Positions 6,293-13,107 are shown, counted from the first letter of the stretch. The stretch: DNA of 14,937 nucleotides from an uncultured Collinsella sp. (GCA_902496455.1 CABVAY010000043.1:1-14937); one strand, 5' to 3'. Program-made: numbers and translations. The notes: generated by a model not told the origin, from the sequence alone.

Positions 6293-7903
6293 ATGATGCA
6301 AAAGATACAACGTTTCGGCGGTGCAATGTACACGCCTGCAATTCTTTTCGCATTTTCCGGAATCGTCGTCGGCCTGGGTACGTTGTTTACCACCGAGGCG
6401 ATCTTTGGCGAGATGGCCACTGCGGGCCATCTTTGGTTTGATTGCTGGAATGTGCTGCTCCAGGGTGGTTGGACGCTCTTTAACCAGATGCCGTTGCTGT
6501 TTTGCGTAGCGTTGCCAATCTCGCTCGCGAACAAGCAGAACGCTCGCTGCTGCATGGAGGCTTTGGCCATCTACCTTACCTTCAACTACTTTGTTAGCAC
6601 AATCTTGGGGCAGTGGGGCCCTGTCTTTGGGGTCGACTACTCTGTCGAGGCGGGCAGCGGTACTGGTCTTGCCACTATCGCAAGCATCAAAACGCTTGAT
6701 ATAGGCATCATGGGCGCGCTCATTATCTCTGGTATCGCCACGATGCTGCATAACAAGTTCTTCGACACCGAACTTCCTGAGTGGCTGGGCGTGTTCTCGG
6801 GCTCCGTGTTCATCTATATGATCGGTTTCTTCGTTATGGTTCCGGTCGCTCTTATCGCCTGCCTGGTGTGGCCGCATGTTCAGGCTGCTATCTCCGCCTT
6901 CCAGGGATTCATCCTTTCCGCCGGTACGTTTGGCGTGGGTGTCTTTGCTTTCTTCGAGCGCGTGCTGATCCCTACAGGCCTGCACCACTTTATCTATACG
7001 CCGTTCTATTACGACAACGCGGCGGTCAACGGCGGCATCTTTGCTGCTTGGGCCAACATCCTGCCCCAACTGGCTGCCGATCCGAGCATTGCTCTTAAGG
7101 ATGCCGCACCCTGGGCTGCCTATACCTGCCCTGGTTGGACTAAGGTCTTCGGTTCGCTTGGCGTCGCCATTGCGTTTTATATGACCGCCAAACCCGAGCG
7201 CAAGCAGCGCGTCAAGGCTCTGCTGATCCCGGTCACCCTTACCGCTATGCTTTGCGGTATCACCGAGCCGCTTGACTTCACCTTCCTGTTCATCGCGCCC
7301 GGCCTGTTCGTCGTCCACTGCGTGCTCGGAGCGCTTGGCTGCATGGCTCAAAACCTCCTTGGCGTCGTGGGTATCTTCGACGGCGGCATCATCTCGATGC
7401 TCTCGTGGGACTGGCTGCCCCTTTGGGCCGCACACGGTCTGCAGTACGCCATCTCCATCCTTGTCGGTCTGTGCTTTACCGCTCTTTGGGTTGTGGTCTT
7501 CCGTTTCCTGATCGTCAAGTTCGACTTTAAGACCCCCGGTCGCGAGGATGACGATGTTGAGGTCGAGCTCAAGTCCAAGGCCGACTACAAGCAAAAGCAG
7601 AGCGGTGCTGCTGCTGGCAAATCGGTCGCCCAGAGTAAAGATGATGAGCGCTTGGTGCTTGCCGAGAACATCCTCGATCTGCTCGGTGGCACGGATAACA
7701 TCATCGATGTAACTAACTGCGCTACCCGTCTGCGCGTTAACGTCAAGGACAAGAGCGTCGTTGCACCCGAGGCTTCCTTCAAGGCGATCGGTACGCATGG
7801 CTTGGTGGTCCAAGGTCAGTCAATCCAGGTCATCGTCGGCCTTAGCGTCCCGCAGGTTCGCGAGAAGTTCGAGAGTCTTCTGAAGTTCGAGAGTCTTCTG
7901 TAA
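6293..7903 (+). CDS. Alpha-glucoside-type PTS permease, EIIC-EIIB fusion (AglA/MalB-like)
   Basis: A 536-residue membrane protein of the glucose/maltose PTS superfamily. It imports a sugar and phosphorylates it on C6. The EIIC part (residues ~1-412) has many hydrophobic segments, starts with MMQKIQRFGGAMYTPAILF as in alpha-glucoside permeases, and contains GLHHF (229-233) and the conserved GITEPLDFTF (322-331). A charged linker (~413-450) leads to the EIIB domain, whose phosphorylated cysteine is Cys476 (TNCATRLRV). There is no EIIA domain, so an EIIA-Glc-type protein must come from elsewhere. The last 12 residues are KFESLL twice, from an 18-bp tandem duplication. The GH4 glucosidase downstream supports an alpha-linked glucoside substrate; maltose, a sucrose isomer or a disaccharide polyol all fit. 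Confidence 0.9.
   Translation: MMQKIQRFGGAMYTPAILFAFSGIVVGLGTLFTTEAIFGEMATAGHLWFDCWNVLLQGGWTLFNQMPLLFCVALPISLANKQNARCCMEALAIYLTFNYFVSTILGQWGPVFGVDYSVEAGSGTGLATIASIKTLDIGIMGALIISGIATMLHNKFFDTELPEWLGVFSGSVFIYMIGFFVMVPVALIACLVWPHVQAAISAFQGFILSAGTFGVGVFAFFERVLIPTGLHHFIYTPFYYDNAAVNGGIFAAWANILPQLAADPSIALKDAAPWAAYTCPGWTKVFGSLGVAIAFYMTAKPERKQRVKALLIPVTLTAMLCGITEPLDFTFLFIAPGLFVVHCVLGALGCMAQNLLGVVGIFDGGIISMLSWDWLPLWAAHGLQYAISILVGLCFTALWVVVFRFLIVKFDFKTPGREDDDVEVELKSKADYKQKQSGAAAGKSVAQSKDDERLVLAENILDLLGGTDNIIDVTNCATRLRVNVKDKSVVAPEASFKAIGTHGLVVQGQSIQVIVGLSVPQVREKFESLLKFESLL
7865..7900 (+). repeat. 18-bp perfect tandem duplication at the 3' end of the PTS gene
   Basis: aagttcgagagtcttctg occurs at 7865-7882 and again at 7883-7900, directly before the TAA. 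It adds six residues (KFESLL) and keeps the frame. Confidence 0.95.
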
Positions 7904-7921
7904 ACCATCGTCCATCGAAAC

Positions 7922-7961
7922 AATCGGCCTTGCAGAGCCGGTATGCACCGCAAGGCCGATT
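7922..7961 (+). other. Intercistronic hairpin between the PTS and glucosidase genes
   Basis: AATCGGCCTTGC (7922-7933) pairs perfectly with GCAAGGCCGATT (7950-7961) around a 16-base loop. The downstream sequence (CTAGAGATAAAAAAC) is A-rich with no T run, so this is more likely an mRNA processing or stability element within the operon than a full terminator. Confidence 0.6.
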
Positions 7962-8058
7962 CTAGAGATAAAAAACTCCACTTCTAGGTAACAATTCCAA
8001 ACCGTGCAGGCCGCGTACGGGGATGGATTGAGCAAGCGGCCAGAATGAGGAGGACATC

Positions 8059-9402
8059 ATGTCCAAGAAAAACTATGCCGTGACCATTGCCGGCGGTGGC
8101 TCTACCTTCACCCCGGGCATCGCTCTGATGCTGCTTGAGGAGCGCGACCGCTTCCCGGTCAACAAGGTGACCTTCTACGACAACAACGCCGAGCGCCAGG
8201 AGATCGTTGCCAAGGCGTGCGAGATCTACTTCCACGAGAACGCTCCCGAGGTTGAGTTCAACTACACCACCGACCCCGAAACCGCTTTTACCGGTACTGA
8301 CTTCGTCCTTGCTCACATCCGCGTGGGTCTCTACGCTATGCGCGAGCTCGACGAGAAGATTCCTCTCAAGTACGGCTGCGTTGGCCAAGAGACCTGCGGT
8401 GCCGGCGGTATCGCCTACGGCATGCGCTCCATCGGCGGCGTCATCGAGATCCTCGACTACATGGAGAAGTACAGCCCCAACGCCTGGATGCTCAACTACT
8501 CCAACCCCGCGGCCATCGTCGCCGAGGCCTGCCGCGTGCTGCGCCCCAACAGCCGCATCATCAACATCTGCGACATGCCGATCGACCTCATGGATAAGAT
8601 GAGCCGTATGTGCGGCATCAAGGATCGTCGCGAGCTGCAGTATAGCTACTACGGCCTCAACCACTTTGGTTGGTGGAGCAAAATCTACGACAAGGATGGC
8701 AACGACCTCATGCCGCAGATTAAGGAGCACATGGCTAAGAACGGCTACCTGGACGGCATCGAGCACGAGGCCGGTAAGGAGCAGCATGTCGAGGAGAGCT
8801 GGATTCACACCTTCGGCAAGGCCAAGGATGTCTATGCTGTCGATCCCGAGACGATTCCCAATACCTACCTCAAGTATTACCTGTACCCGGACTATGTCGT
8901 CGAGACGTCTGATCCCAACTACACTCGCGCCAATGAGGTTATGGACGGCCGCGAGAAGAAGGTCTTTGGCGCTTGCCGCGACATCATCGCCAAGGGTACT
9001 GCCAAGGACGGCGGCTTTGAGCCGGATGTACATGCCAACTACATCGTCGACCTTGCCTGCGCACTGGCCGAGAACACGCTCGAGCGCTTCCTGCTGATCG
9101 TCCCCAACGATGGTGCTGTGCCCAACTTCGACCCGACGGCCATGGTCGAGGTGCCTTGCATCGTCGGTTCCAACGGCTTTGAGAAGATCTGCCAGGGCCC
9201 GATTCCGCAGTTCCAAAAGGGCCTGATGGAGCAGCAGGTTTCCGTCGAGAAGCTCGTTGTCCAGGCTTGGGTCGAGGGCAGCTACCAGAAGCTCTGGCAG
9301 GCACTCACGCTCTCCAAGACCATTCCTTCGGCAAGTGTTGCTAAGCAGATCCTGGACGAGCTCATCGAGGCCAACAAGGATTTCTGGCCCGAGCTTAAGT
9401 AA
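8059..9402 (+). CDS. 6-phospho-alpha-glucosidase, glycoside hydrolase family 4 (AglB/MalH/GlvA type)
   Basis: A 447-residue cytoplasmic enzyme of normal GH4 length. GH4 enzymes use NAD+ and a divalent metal (usually Mn2+) in a redox-assisted mechanism; this type splits 6-phospho-alpha-glucosides to glucose-6-phosphate and an aglycone. The N-terminal dinucleotide motif is AGGGSTFTPG (11-20). Cys171 in CDMP (171-174) and His202 (GLNHFGWW) correspond to the metal ligands of B. subtilis GlvA, and the CDMP signature marks the alpha-glucosidase subgroup (beta enzymes have CN-V/I-P). A likely catalytic Tyr is at 270 (PNTYLKYYLYPDY). GAGGAGG lies 5 bases before the ATG. It is in the same operon as the PTS gene, 155 bp downstream, and would act on that transporter's product. 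Confidence 0.94.
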   Translation: MSKKNYAVTIAGGGSTFTPGIALMLLEERDRFPVNKVTFYDNNAERQEIVAKACEIYFHENAPEVEFNYTTDPETAFTGTDFVLAHIRVGLYAMRELDEKIPLKYGCVGQETCGAGGIAYGMRSIGGVIEILDYMEKYSPNAWMLNYSNPAAIVAEACRVLRPNSRIINICDMPIDLMDKMSRMCGIKDRRELQYSYYGLNHFGWWSKIYDKDGNDLMPQIKEHMAKNGYLDGIEHEAGKEQHVEESWIHTFGKAKDVYAVDPETIPNTYLKYYLYPDYVVETSDPNYTRANEVMDGREKKVFGACRDIIAKGTAKDGGFEPDVHANYIVDLACALAENTLERFLLIVPNDGAVPNFDPTAMVEVPCIVGSNGFEKICQGPIPQFQKGLMEQQVSVEKLVVQAWVEGSYQKLWQALTLSKTIPSASVAKQILDELIEANKDFWPELK

Positions 9403-9442
9403 GGACTGCTGTCTCGAACTCTCACGCATCTCTGCTTCATTT

Positions 9443-9486
9443 GCGCCGCCGCGGTGTCCGGATTCGCCCGGATGCTGCGGCGGCGC
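9443..9486 (+). other. Strong GC-rich hairpin between the glucosidase gene and ychF
   Basis: GCGCCGCCGC (9443-9452) pairs perfectly with GCGGCGGCGC (9477-9486). Inside, pairing continues to 9461/9468 if G-U pairs are allowed, about 19 pairs with a 6-base loop (attcgc). There is no T run: TATACTTATAC follows, which could hold the ychF -10 region. It may be a terminator-like 3' barrier for the sugar operon. Confidence 0.6.
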
Positions 9487-9516
9487 TATACTTATACGGT
9501 TTGAAGTACCTGTACC

Positions 9517-9524
9517 AAAAGGAG
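9517..9524 (+). promoter_or_regulatory. Ribosome binding site that fixes the ychF GTG start
   Basis: AAAAGGAG lies 5 bases before the GTG at 9530. The reading frame is open far upstream into the glucosidase gene, but only this start gives the standard YchF N-terminus. Confidence 0.88.
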
Positions 9525-9529
9525 CTGTC

Positions 9530-10606
9530 GTGTCCCTTTCCATCGGTATCGTGGGCCTGCCCAACGTGGGCAAGTCGACGCTGTTCACCGCGCTTACCAA
9601 AAAGACCGGCCTTGCCGCCAACTACCCGTTCGCCACGATCGACCCCAACGTGGGTATCGTCGATGTGCCCGATGGCCGCCTGCAAAAGCTTGCCGACATC
9701 GTCAACCCGGGCCGCATTGTGCCGGCGACGGTCGAGTTTGTCGACATCGCGGGCCTGGTGAAGGGTGCCAACGAGGGCGAGGGCCTGGGCAACCAGTTCT
9801 TGGCAAACATCCGCGAGACCGACGCCATCTGTGAGGTCGTACGCTACTTTAAGGACCCCAACGTCATGCGTGAGGTGGGCCGCACGGGCGAGTTCGTCGA
9901 TCCCGCCGGCGATGCCGACACCATCATGACTGAGCTTATCCTGGCCGACATGGGCACGCTCGAGAAGCAGCTGCCCAAGCTCGAGAAGGAGGCCAAGCGC
10001 GACAAGGAGCTCATGCCCAAGTTCGAGGTGGCCAAGCGCCTGCTTGCCTGGCTCAACGAGGGCAAGCGCGCCGCATCCATGGAGATGACCGACGAGGAGC
10101 GTGCCGCCGCCAAGGGCCTGTTCCTGCTCACTATGAAGCCCATCCTGTATGTGGCCAACGTGGACGAGGATATGCTCAACGACGATCTGGCGCCCATCGA
10201 CGGCGTCAAGCCGCTGCCTATCTGCGCCAAGATCGAGGCCGAGCTTTCCGAGCTCGATCCCGAGGACGCCGCCGACTACCTGGAGAGCCTGGGCTTGGAG
10301 CAGCCCGGCCTGGACGTGCTCGCTCAGGCTGCCTACAAGCTGCTCGGCCTGCAGTCGTTCTTTACGGCCGGCGAGATGGAGGTCAAGGCCTGGACGGTTC
10401 GTCAGGGTGCGACCGCCCCGCAGGCCGCCGGTGTCATCCACACCGACTTTGAGCGCGGCTTTATTAAGGCCGAGGTCATTGGCTATGACGACTACATCGA
10501 GCTCGGCGGCGAGCAGGGCGCCAAGGCCGCCGGCAAGCTGCGTATTGAGGGCAAGGACTATGTCATGGCCGATGGCGACGTCGTGCACTTCCGCTTTAAC
10601 GTGTAA
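9530..10606 (+). CDS. ychF: YchF, Obg-family ATPase associated with ribosomes (OLA1 homologue)
   Basis: A 358-residue protein, close to the 363 of E. coli YchF. It starts at GTG with SLSIGIVGLPNVGKSTLF, whose P-loop GLPNVGKST is near residues 8-16. FVDIAGLVKGANEGEGLGNQFL is the switch/G3 region (DxxG). The G4-position motif is NVDE (YVANVDEDM) rather than NKxD, the change that makes YchF prefer ATP over GTP. A helical coiled-coil insert lies in the middle (TLEKQLPKLEKEAKRDKELM). The C-terminal TGS domain (LQSFFTAGEMEVKAWTVRQGATAPQAAGVIHTDFERGFI to the end) is complete. YchF is nearly universal in bacteria and is linked to translation and stress responses. A DUF1648 gene follows after 11 bases, probably on the same transcript. 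Confidence 0.96.
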   Translation: MSLSIGIVGLPNVGKSTLFTALTKKTGLAANYPFATIDPNVGIVDVPDGRLQKLADIVNPGRIVPATVEFVDIAGLVKGANEGEGLGNQFLANIRETDAICEVVRYFKDPNVMREVGRTGEFVDPAGDADTIMTELILADMGTLEKQLPKLEKEAKRDKELMPKFEVAKRLLAWLNEGKRAASMEMTDEERAAAKGLFLLTMKPILYVANVDEDMLNDDLAPIDGVKPLPICAKIEAELSELDPEDAADYLESLGLEQPGLDVLAQAAYKLLGLQSFFTAGEMEVKAWTVRQGATAPQAAGVIHTDFERGFIKAEVIGYDDYIELGGEQGAKAAGKLRIEGKDYVMADGDVVHFRFNV

Positions 10607-10617
10607 GGGCGACGCGC

Positions 10618-11001
10618 ATGTTTAAATATGGCAAAAAAGCCGGCTACATGGGCATCGCGCTGCTGGTGCTTGCGGTGCTTCCGCTGGTGGTCGCAGCGTT
10701 TGTAATCCCCAACATTGGCCCCGAGGTGGCAACGAAGTTTAATGCCGCCGGCGAGGCGACGCGCTGGGGCAAGAGCTACGAGCTGCTGGCGCTGCCGGTG
10801 CTCAACCTGCTGCTCGGCGTGGCGACGTATTTTACCGCCGGTCGTCAAGCAAAGAACAATGATGACTCCGCCGCCATGGCGCGCATCGTGTGCGAGCGCT
10901 ACCTGCGCAACGGTTGCATCACGGGTGTGTTCCTCAACGTGATCAACGTTTACTTTATGTACTCGGCGATTACCGGAACGGGCTTTGGTTTTGGTTTCTA
11001 G
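10618..11001 (+). CDS. Small DUF1648-type membrane protein
   Basis: A 127-residue protein with three probable membrane segments: about 11-32, 55-76 and 99-120. Between the first two lies IPNIGPEVATKFNAAGEATRWGKSYELLALP, which fits the DUF1648 pattern (a P-x-H/K-F-N-x-x-G-x-x-x-R-W-G-like core). DUF1648 often forms the N-terminal part of SdpI-like immunity/signal proteins, but here the SdpI part is absent. The N-terminus is positively charged (MFKYGKKAGYMG), consistent with a membrane anchor. The ATG is 11 bases after the ychF stop with only a weak AAGGG overlapping that stop, so translation is probably coupled. The role is unknown. Confidence 0.72.
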   Translation: MFKYGKKAGYMGIALLVLAVLPLVVAAFVIPNIGPEVATKFNAAGEATRWGKSYELLALPVLNLLLGVATYFTAGRQAKNNDDSAAMARIVCERYLRNGCITGVFLNVINVYFMYSAITGTGFGFGF

Positions 11002-11010
11002 CTTGTCCTT

Positions 11011-11400
11011 TTAGGCAACGAGTCTGCACGCATATTCAATGGCTGCTGCGAGGCCGCCGCTCGATCGTGGTTGAAAGACTACATCGGCGGCGGCCTCGTT
11101 TTCGTATCCGGCGCCGCGAAGGGCGAGTGCTATGCCGGCTTCTAAAAGGAGCGGCAGGCCGCGTTGGCTGGTTGCGATTACGGCAACCTGATTGAGCGAG
11201 CAGCCGTGCGTTTGGCATTGAATGGCAAGTTCACCTTGCGCCGGGCAAGGGACCAGAACGGCGACGACGCGACTTGATAGCAATGCAAATGCTGTGCGCT
11301 CATCGGGCGAAAGGCATTCTGCTTCAACGACGACGAGCTTGGGCGGTGCGCTGTTTGTGCGAAGCGTGGCTCGGTGCATGCGGACCGAAGAACCCGACAT
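11011..11400 (-). CDS. Small HAD-like protein lacking the catalytic acids (hypothetical)
   Basis: A 129-residue protein starting at the ATG at 11400, with AGGAG (11411-11407) six bases upstream. I see a faint HAD-fold pattern. PKLVVVEAECL (20-30) resembles motif I (hydrophobic strand then DxDGT) with Glu-x-Glu in place of Asp-x-Asp. VAVIATSQRGLPLLLEAGIALAL (72-94) resembles motif IV and the following strand/helix (GDxxNDxxML..AGxxVAM), but GDxxND has become ATSQRG. ENEAAADVVFQPRSSGGLAAAIEYA (100-124) resembles the Cof-type tail. The cap and motif III are missing. If the match is right it is a pseudo-enzyme, perhaps binding or regulatory. It diverges from an XRE regulator across a perfect palindrome. 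Function is not assigned. Confidence 0.6.
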   Translation of the reverse strand: MSGSSVRMHRATLRTNSAPPKLVVVEAECLSPDERTAFALLSSRVVAVLVPCPAQGELAIQCQTHGCSLNQVAVIATSQRGLPLLLEAGIALALRGAGYENEAAADVVFQPRSSGGLAAAIEYACRLVA

Positions 11401-11423
11401 AGAAAACTCCTGTGTATTCGGCA

Positions 11424-11447
11424 AAACGTAAACTATAGTTTACGTTT
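11424..11447. promoter_or_regulatory. Perfect 24-bp palindrome, likely operator of the XRE regulator
   Basis: Bases 11424-11435 are the exact reverse complement of 11436-11447; half-site AAACGTAAACTA. It lies between the divergent HAD-like gene (start 11400) and the XRE gene (start 11477), and its centre contains TATAGT, a possible -10 box on both strands. Binding here would control both genes. Confidence 0.7.
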
Positions 11448-11476
11448 ATGTTCGGCTCCATTTCAAACTCGGCTGC

Positions 11477-11695
11477 ATGGACGAACGTGCGAAACAGATT
11501 CTTGGCAGGCGGGTCGAAGAGACACGCAGGGACCTTGGTATCTCCAAGGTTGATTTTTGTGTGGCGACAGGAATCAGCCGACCCTACCTCGACCGAATCG
11601 AAGATGGGACGGCAAATTTCACGCTCAAGGTTCTATTTAAGATTGCGCCCGCACTCGGCATGACGGTGTCAGAGCTTCTCGAGGGCATCGAATAG
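11477..11695 (+). CDS. XRE/Cro-CI family DNA-binding regulator, single domain
   Basis: A 72-residue protein that is almost entirely one helix-turn-helix domain: GRRVEETRRDLGISKVDFCVATGISRPYLDRIEDG, then TLKVLFKIAPALGMTVSELLEGIE. The recognition region is GISRPYLDRIEDG (33-45). No ligand or oligomerisation domain is present. The start at 11477 is chosen because MDERAKQILGRRVEE gives the normal first helix; no strong ribosome site precedes it, so expression may be low. A perfect 24-bp palindrome lies 29 bases upstream of the ATG and is the obvious candidate for its own binding site. It diverges from the HAD-like gene. An antitoxin role is not supported, because the neighbour does not look like a known toxin. 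Confidence 0.85.
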   Translation: MDERAKQILGRRVEETRRDLGISKVDFCVATGISRPYLDRIEDGTANFTLKVLFKIAPALGMTVSELLEGIE

Positions 11696-12016
11696 GGCGT
11701 TCCCCGCTGCTATTTGACGCTCTTTGGGCGGGTCCCCCTGGTTGCGATGTGCAAAATCGCGAGTATTCAGCACCAGTTCGGCCGTAGATGGTAGCTCGAG
11801 CGGCTGGCTTTGCCTTTTTGACAGTAGATAATCCACACGCAAAATAAAAATGAGGAATAAATATTTATTAGACGGACCCTTCGTCCTAAAAGTTCGTCTA
11901 ATAATCGGCCGATTCTATGCCTCCGGAGGAGAAATTGCAGAATACTCCGATTTTTGCACGGCCCGAGGGGGACCACCTGTCGTTTAAGGCTGCGATAAGT
12001 GGAGCTGCCTTAGGGA
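11696..12016. other. 321-bp gap with AT-rich segment, a dyad and a doubtful small ORF
   Basis: No convincing gene is present. A TTGACA (11818-11823) is followed by an AT-rich stretch to about 11905, which could hold a plus-strand promoter, but I see no good -10 at the right distance. A dyad lies at 11865-11904. An open frame of 42 codons (MPPEEKLQNTPIF..., 11917-12045) runs into the 3' end of the asparaginase gene and has no clear ribosome site before its ATG. An imperfect hairpin, TAAGGC (11985-11990) with GCCTTA (12007-12012), sits just after the asparaginase stop, without a T run. Confidence 0.6.
11865..11904. repeat. AT-rich inverted repeat in the gap
   Basis: TTATTAGACG (11865-11874) pairs perfectly with CGTCTAATAA (11895-11904), and three further pairs (one G-T) extend it to about 13 bp around a 14-base centre. 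No known element is recognised. It could be an operator or a remnant of a mobile-element end. Confidence 0.55.
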
Positions 12017-13030
12017 TTACGCCATCGGGACGCAGTCGTGGTTGACTTGGCTGTAGAACAGGCGCTGGATTTCGGTGGCATCGCGTGACTGGCCGAGTGC
12101 CCACATGGTCTTGGCCACAAGCGTCTCGGTGGTCATGTCATCGCCGCGCAGAATGCCCGGATGATCGGCGTAAGCGCGGCCGACCTCATAAACGCCCAGA
12201 TCGAGGCCCTCTTCGGGGACCTGCGTGGTCATAACGACGGTGCGGCCCGAATCGACCCAGCGGAAAATCGCCTCCTGGAATGACTCGCCGGACTCGCCAA
12301 ACTCGGGGATACCGCCAATGCCAAAGGTCTCCAGAATCACGGCGTCGTAGCTATCGGCTAGGGCGTCCAGGATACCCGGGTTCACACCGGGCGTAAGCTT
12401 GAGTACAAATACGCGCGGGTCGATGCTGTCGTAGAAACGCACCGGGTTTTCGCCCTGATGCGTGCCGTGGAGTCCGTTGCGCACGATGCGGTCGTTGCGG
12501 ATATAGGCGATGGGCGGATAATTGACGCTAATGAACGCGTTAAAGCTCATGGTGCGTTGCTTGCGGGCGCGCGTGCCGGCAATGGCGACGCCACCAAACA
12601 CAATCGACACATCGTGCGAATGCTCGTCGAGCGCATAGAGCAGGCTCTGGTACAGGTTGAGCTTGGCGTCGGTAAAGGGATTGCCCATGGGCTTTTGCGA
12701 GCCGGTGAGCACGATAGGCTTGGGGCTGTCCTGAATCAGATAGGAAAGCGCCGCCGCGGTGTAGCTCATGGTGTCGGTGCCGTGCAGAATCACGAAGCCG
12801 TCGTGGTCGGCATAACCCTCGACGATGACGTCGCGGATACGCATCCAGTCACTGGGGCGCATATTGGTGCTGTCGATGTTCATGGGCTGCACCACGTCGA
12901 GCTCGCAGAGGCCCGAGATCTCGGGGACGCTCTGGGCGAGCTCCTCACCGGTCAGGGCGGGGGAGAGGCCGTTGCCGTCCTCGGTCGATGCGATGGTGCC
13001 GCCCGTGGCGATGAGAAGGATGCGCTTCAT
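12017..13030 (-). CDS. ansA: Type I (cytoplasmic) L-asparaginase
   Basis: A 337-residue enzyme, essentially the length of E. coli AnsA (338). It hydrolyses asparagine to aspartate and ammonia. The first catalytic threonine is Thr12 in LLIATGGTIAS; the second motif is HGTDTM (83-88, Thr85 and Asp86); the catalytic lysine is Lys113 in TGSQKPM. NIDSTNM (51-57) provides substrate-contact residues. There is no signal peptide, so it is the cytosolic type I form rather than periplasmic AnsB. The start at 13030 has AGGAA seven bases upstream; an in-frame ATG at 13102 would add 24 unrelated residues. It diverges from guaA across 268 bp. Both genes touch nitrogen/amide metabolism, but a shared control is only a guess. 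Confidence 0.94.
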   Translation of the reverse strand: MKRILLIATGGTIASTEDGNGLSPALTGEELAQSVPEISGLCELDVVQPMNIDSTNMRPSDWMRIRDVIVEGYADHDGFVILHGTDTMSYTAAALSYLIQDSPKPIVLTGSQKPMGNPFTDAKLNLYQSLLYALDEHSHDVSIVFGGVAIAGTRARKQRTMSFNAFISVNYPPIAYIRNDRIVRNGLHGTHQGENPVRFYDSIDPRVFVLKLTPGVNPGILDALADSYDAVILETFGIGGIPEFGESGESFQEAIFRWVDSGRTVVMTTQVPEEGLDLGVYEVGRAYADHPGILRGDDMTTETLVAKTMWALGQSRDATEIQRLFYSQVNHDCVPMA

Positions 13031-13037
13031 GCTGGTA

Positions 13038-13042
13038 TTCCT
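13038..13042 (-). promoter_or_regulatory. Ribosome binding site of ansA
   Basis: The minus strand reads AGGAA seven bases before the ATG at 13030-13028, deciding that start over the upstream in-frame ATG at 13102. Confidence 0.7.
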
Positions 13043-13107
13043 ATCGTATTTGCCGCCGCAGAGGCGGAGTCGTTCGGCAGTATTGTGGCACAGGGCGTCC
13101 AATGTTC

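Noticed and set aside
6176..7813. 545-codon antisense open frame across the PTS gene
   Set aside because: It is opposite a clear membrane permease; the predicted protein is a hydrophilic mix rich in Asp, Arg and His with no domain. It is a codon-bias shadow.
7984..9621. 545-codon antisense open frame across the glucosidase gene and into ychF
   Set aside because: It is a shadow of two well-supported genes, with a Leu/Val/Asp-rich product without motifs.
9437..10588. Antisense open frame across ychF
   Set aside because: Same codon-bias effect; ychF is certain on the plus strand.
11448..11663. Alternative plus-strand ORF starting at the ATG beside the palindrome
   Set aside because: It overlaps the XRE gene in another frame; the XRE frame gives a clear helix-turn-helix protein.
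11011..11695. Toxin-antitoxin pair (HAD-like plus XRE)
   Set aside because: The genes are divergent rather than in a short operon, and the 129-residue protein does not resemble RelE/HigB, HipA, ImmA or other toxins that partner XRE antitoxins.
13031..13102. Upstream ATG start for the asparaginase
   Set aside because: It would place 24 unrelated residues before the conserved KRILLIATGGTIAS start; the ATG at 13030 has its own ribosome site.
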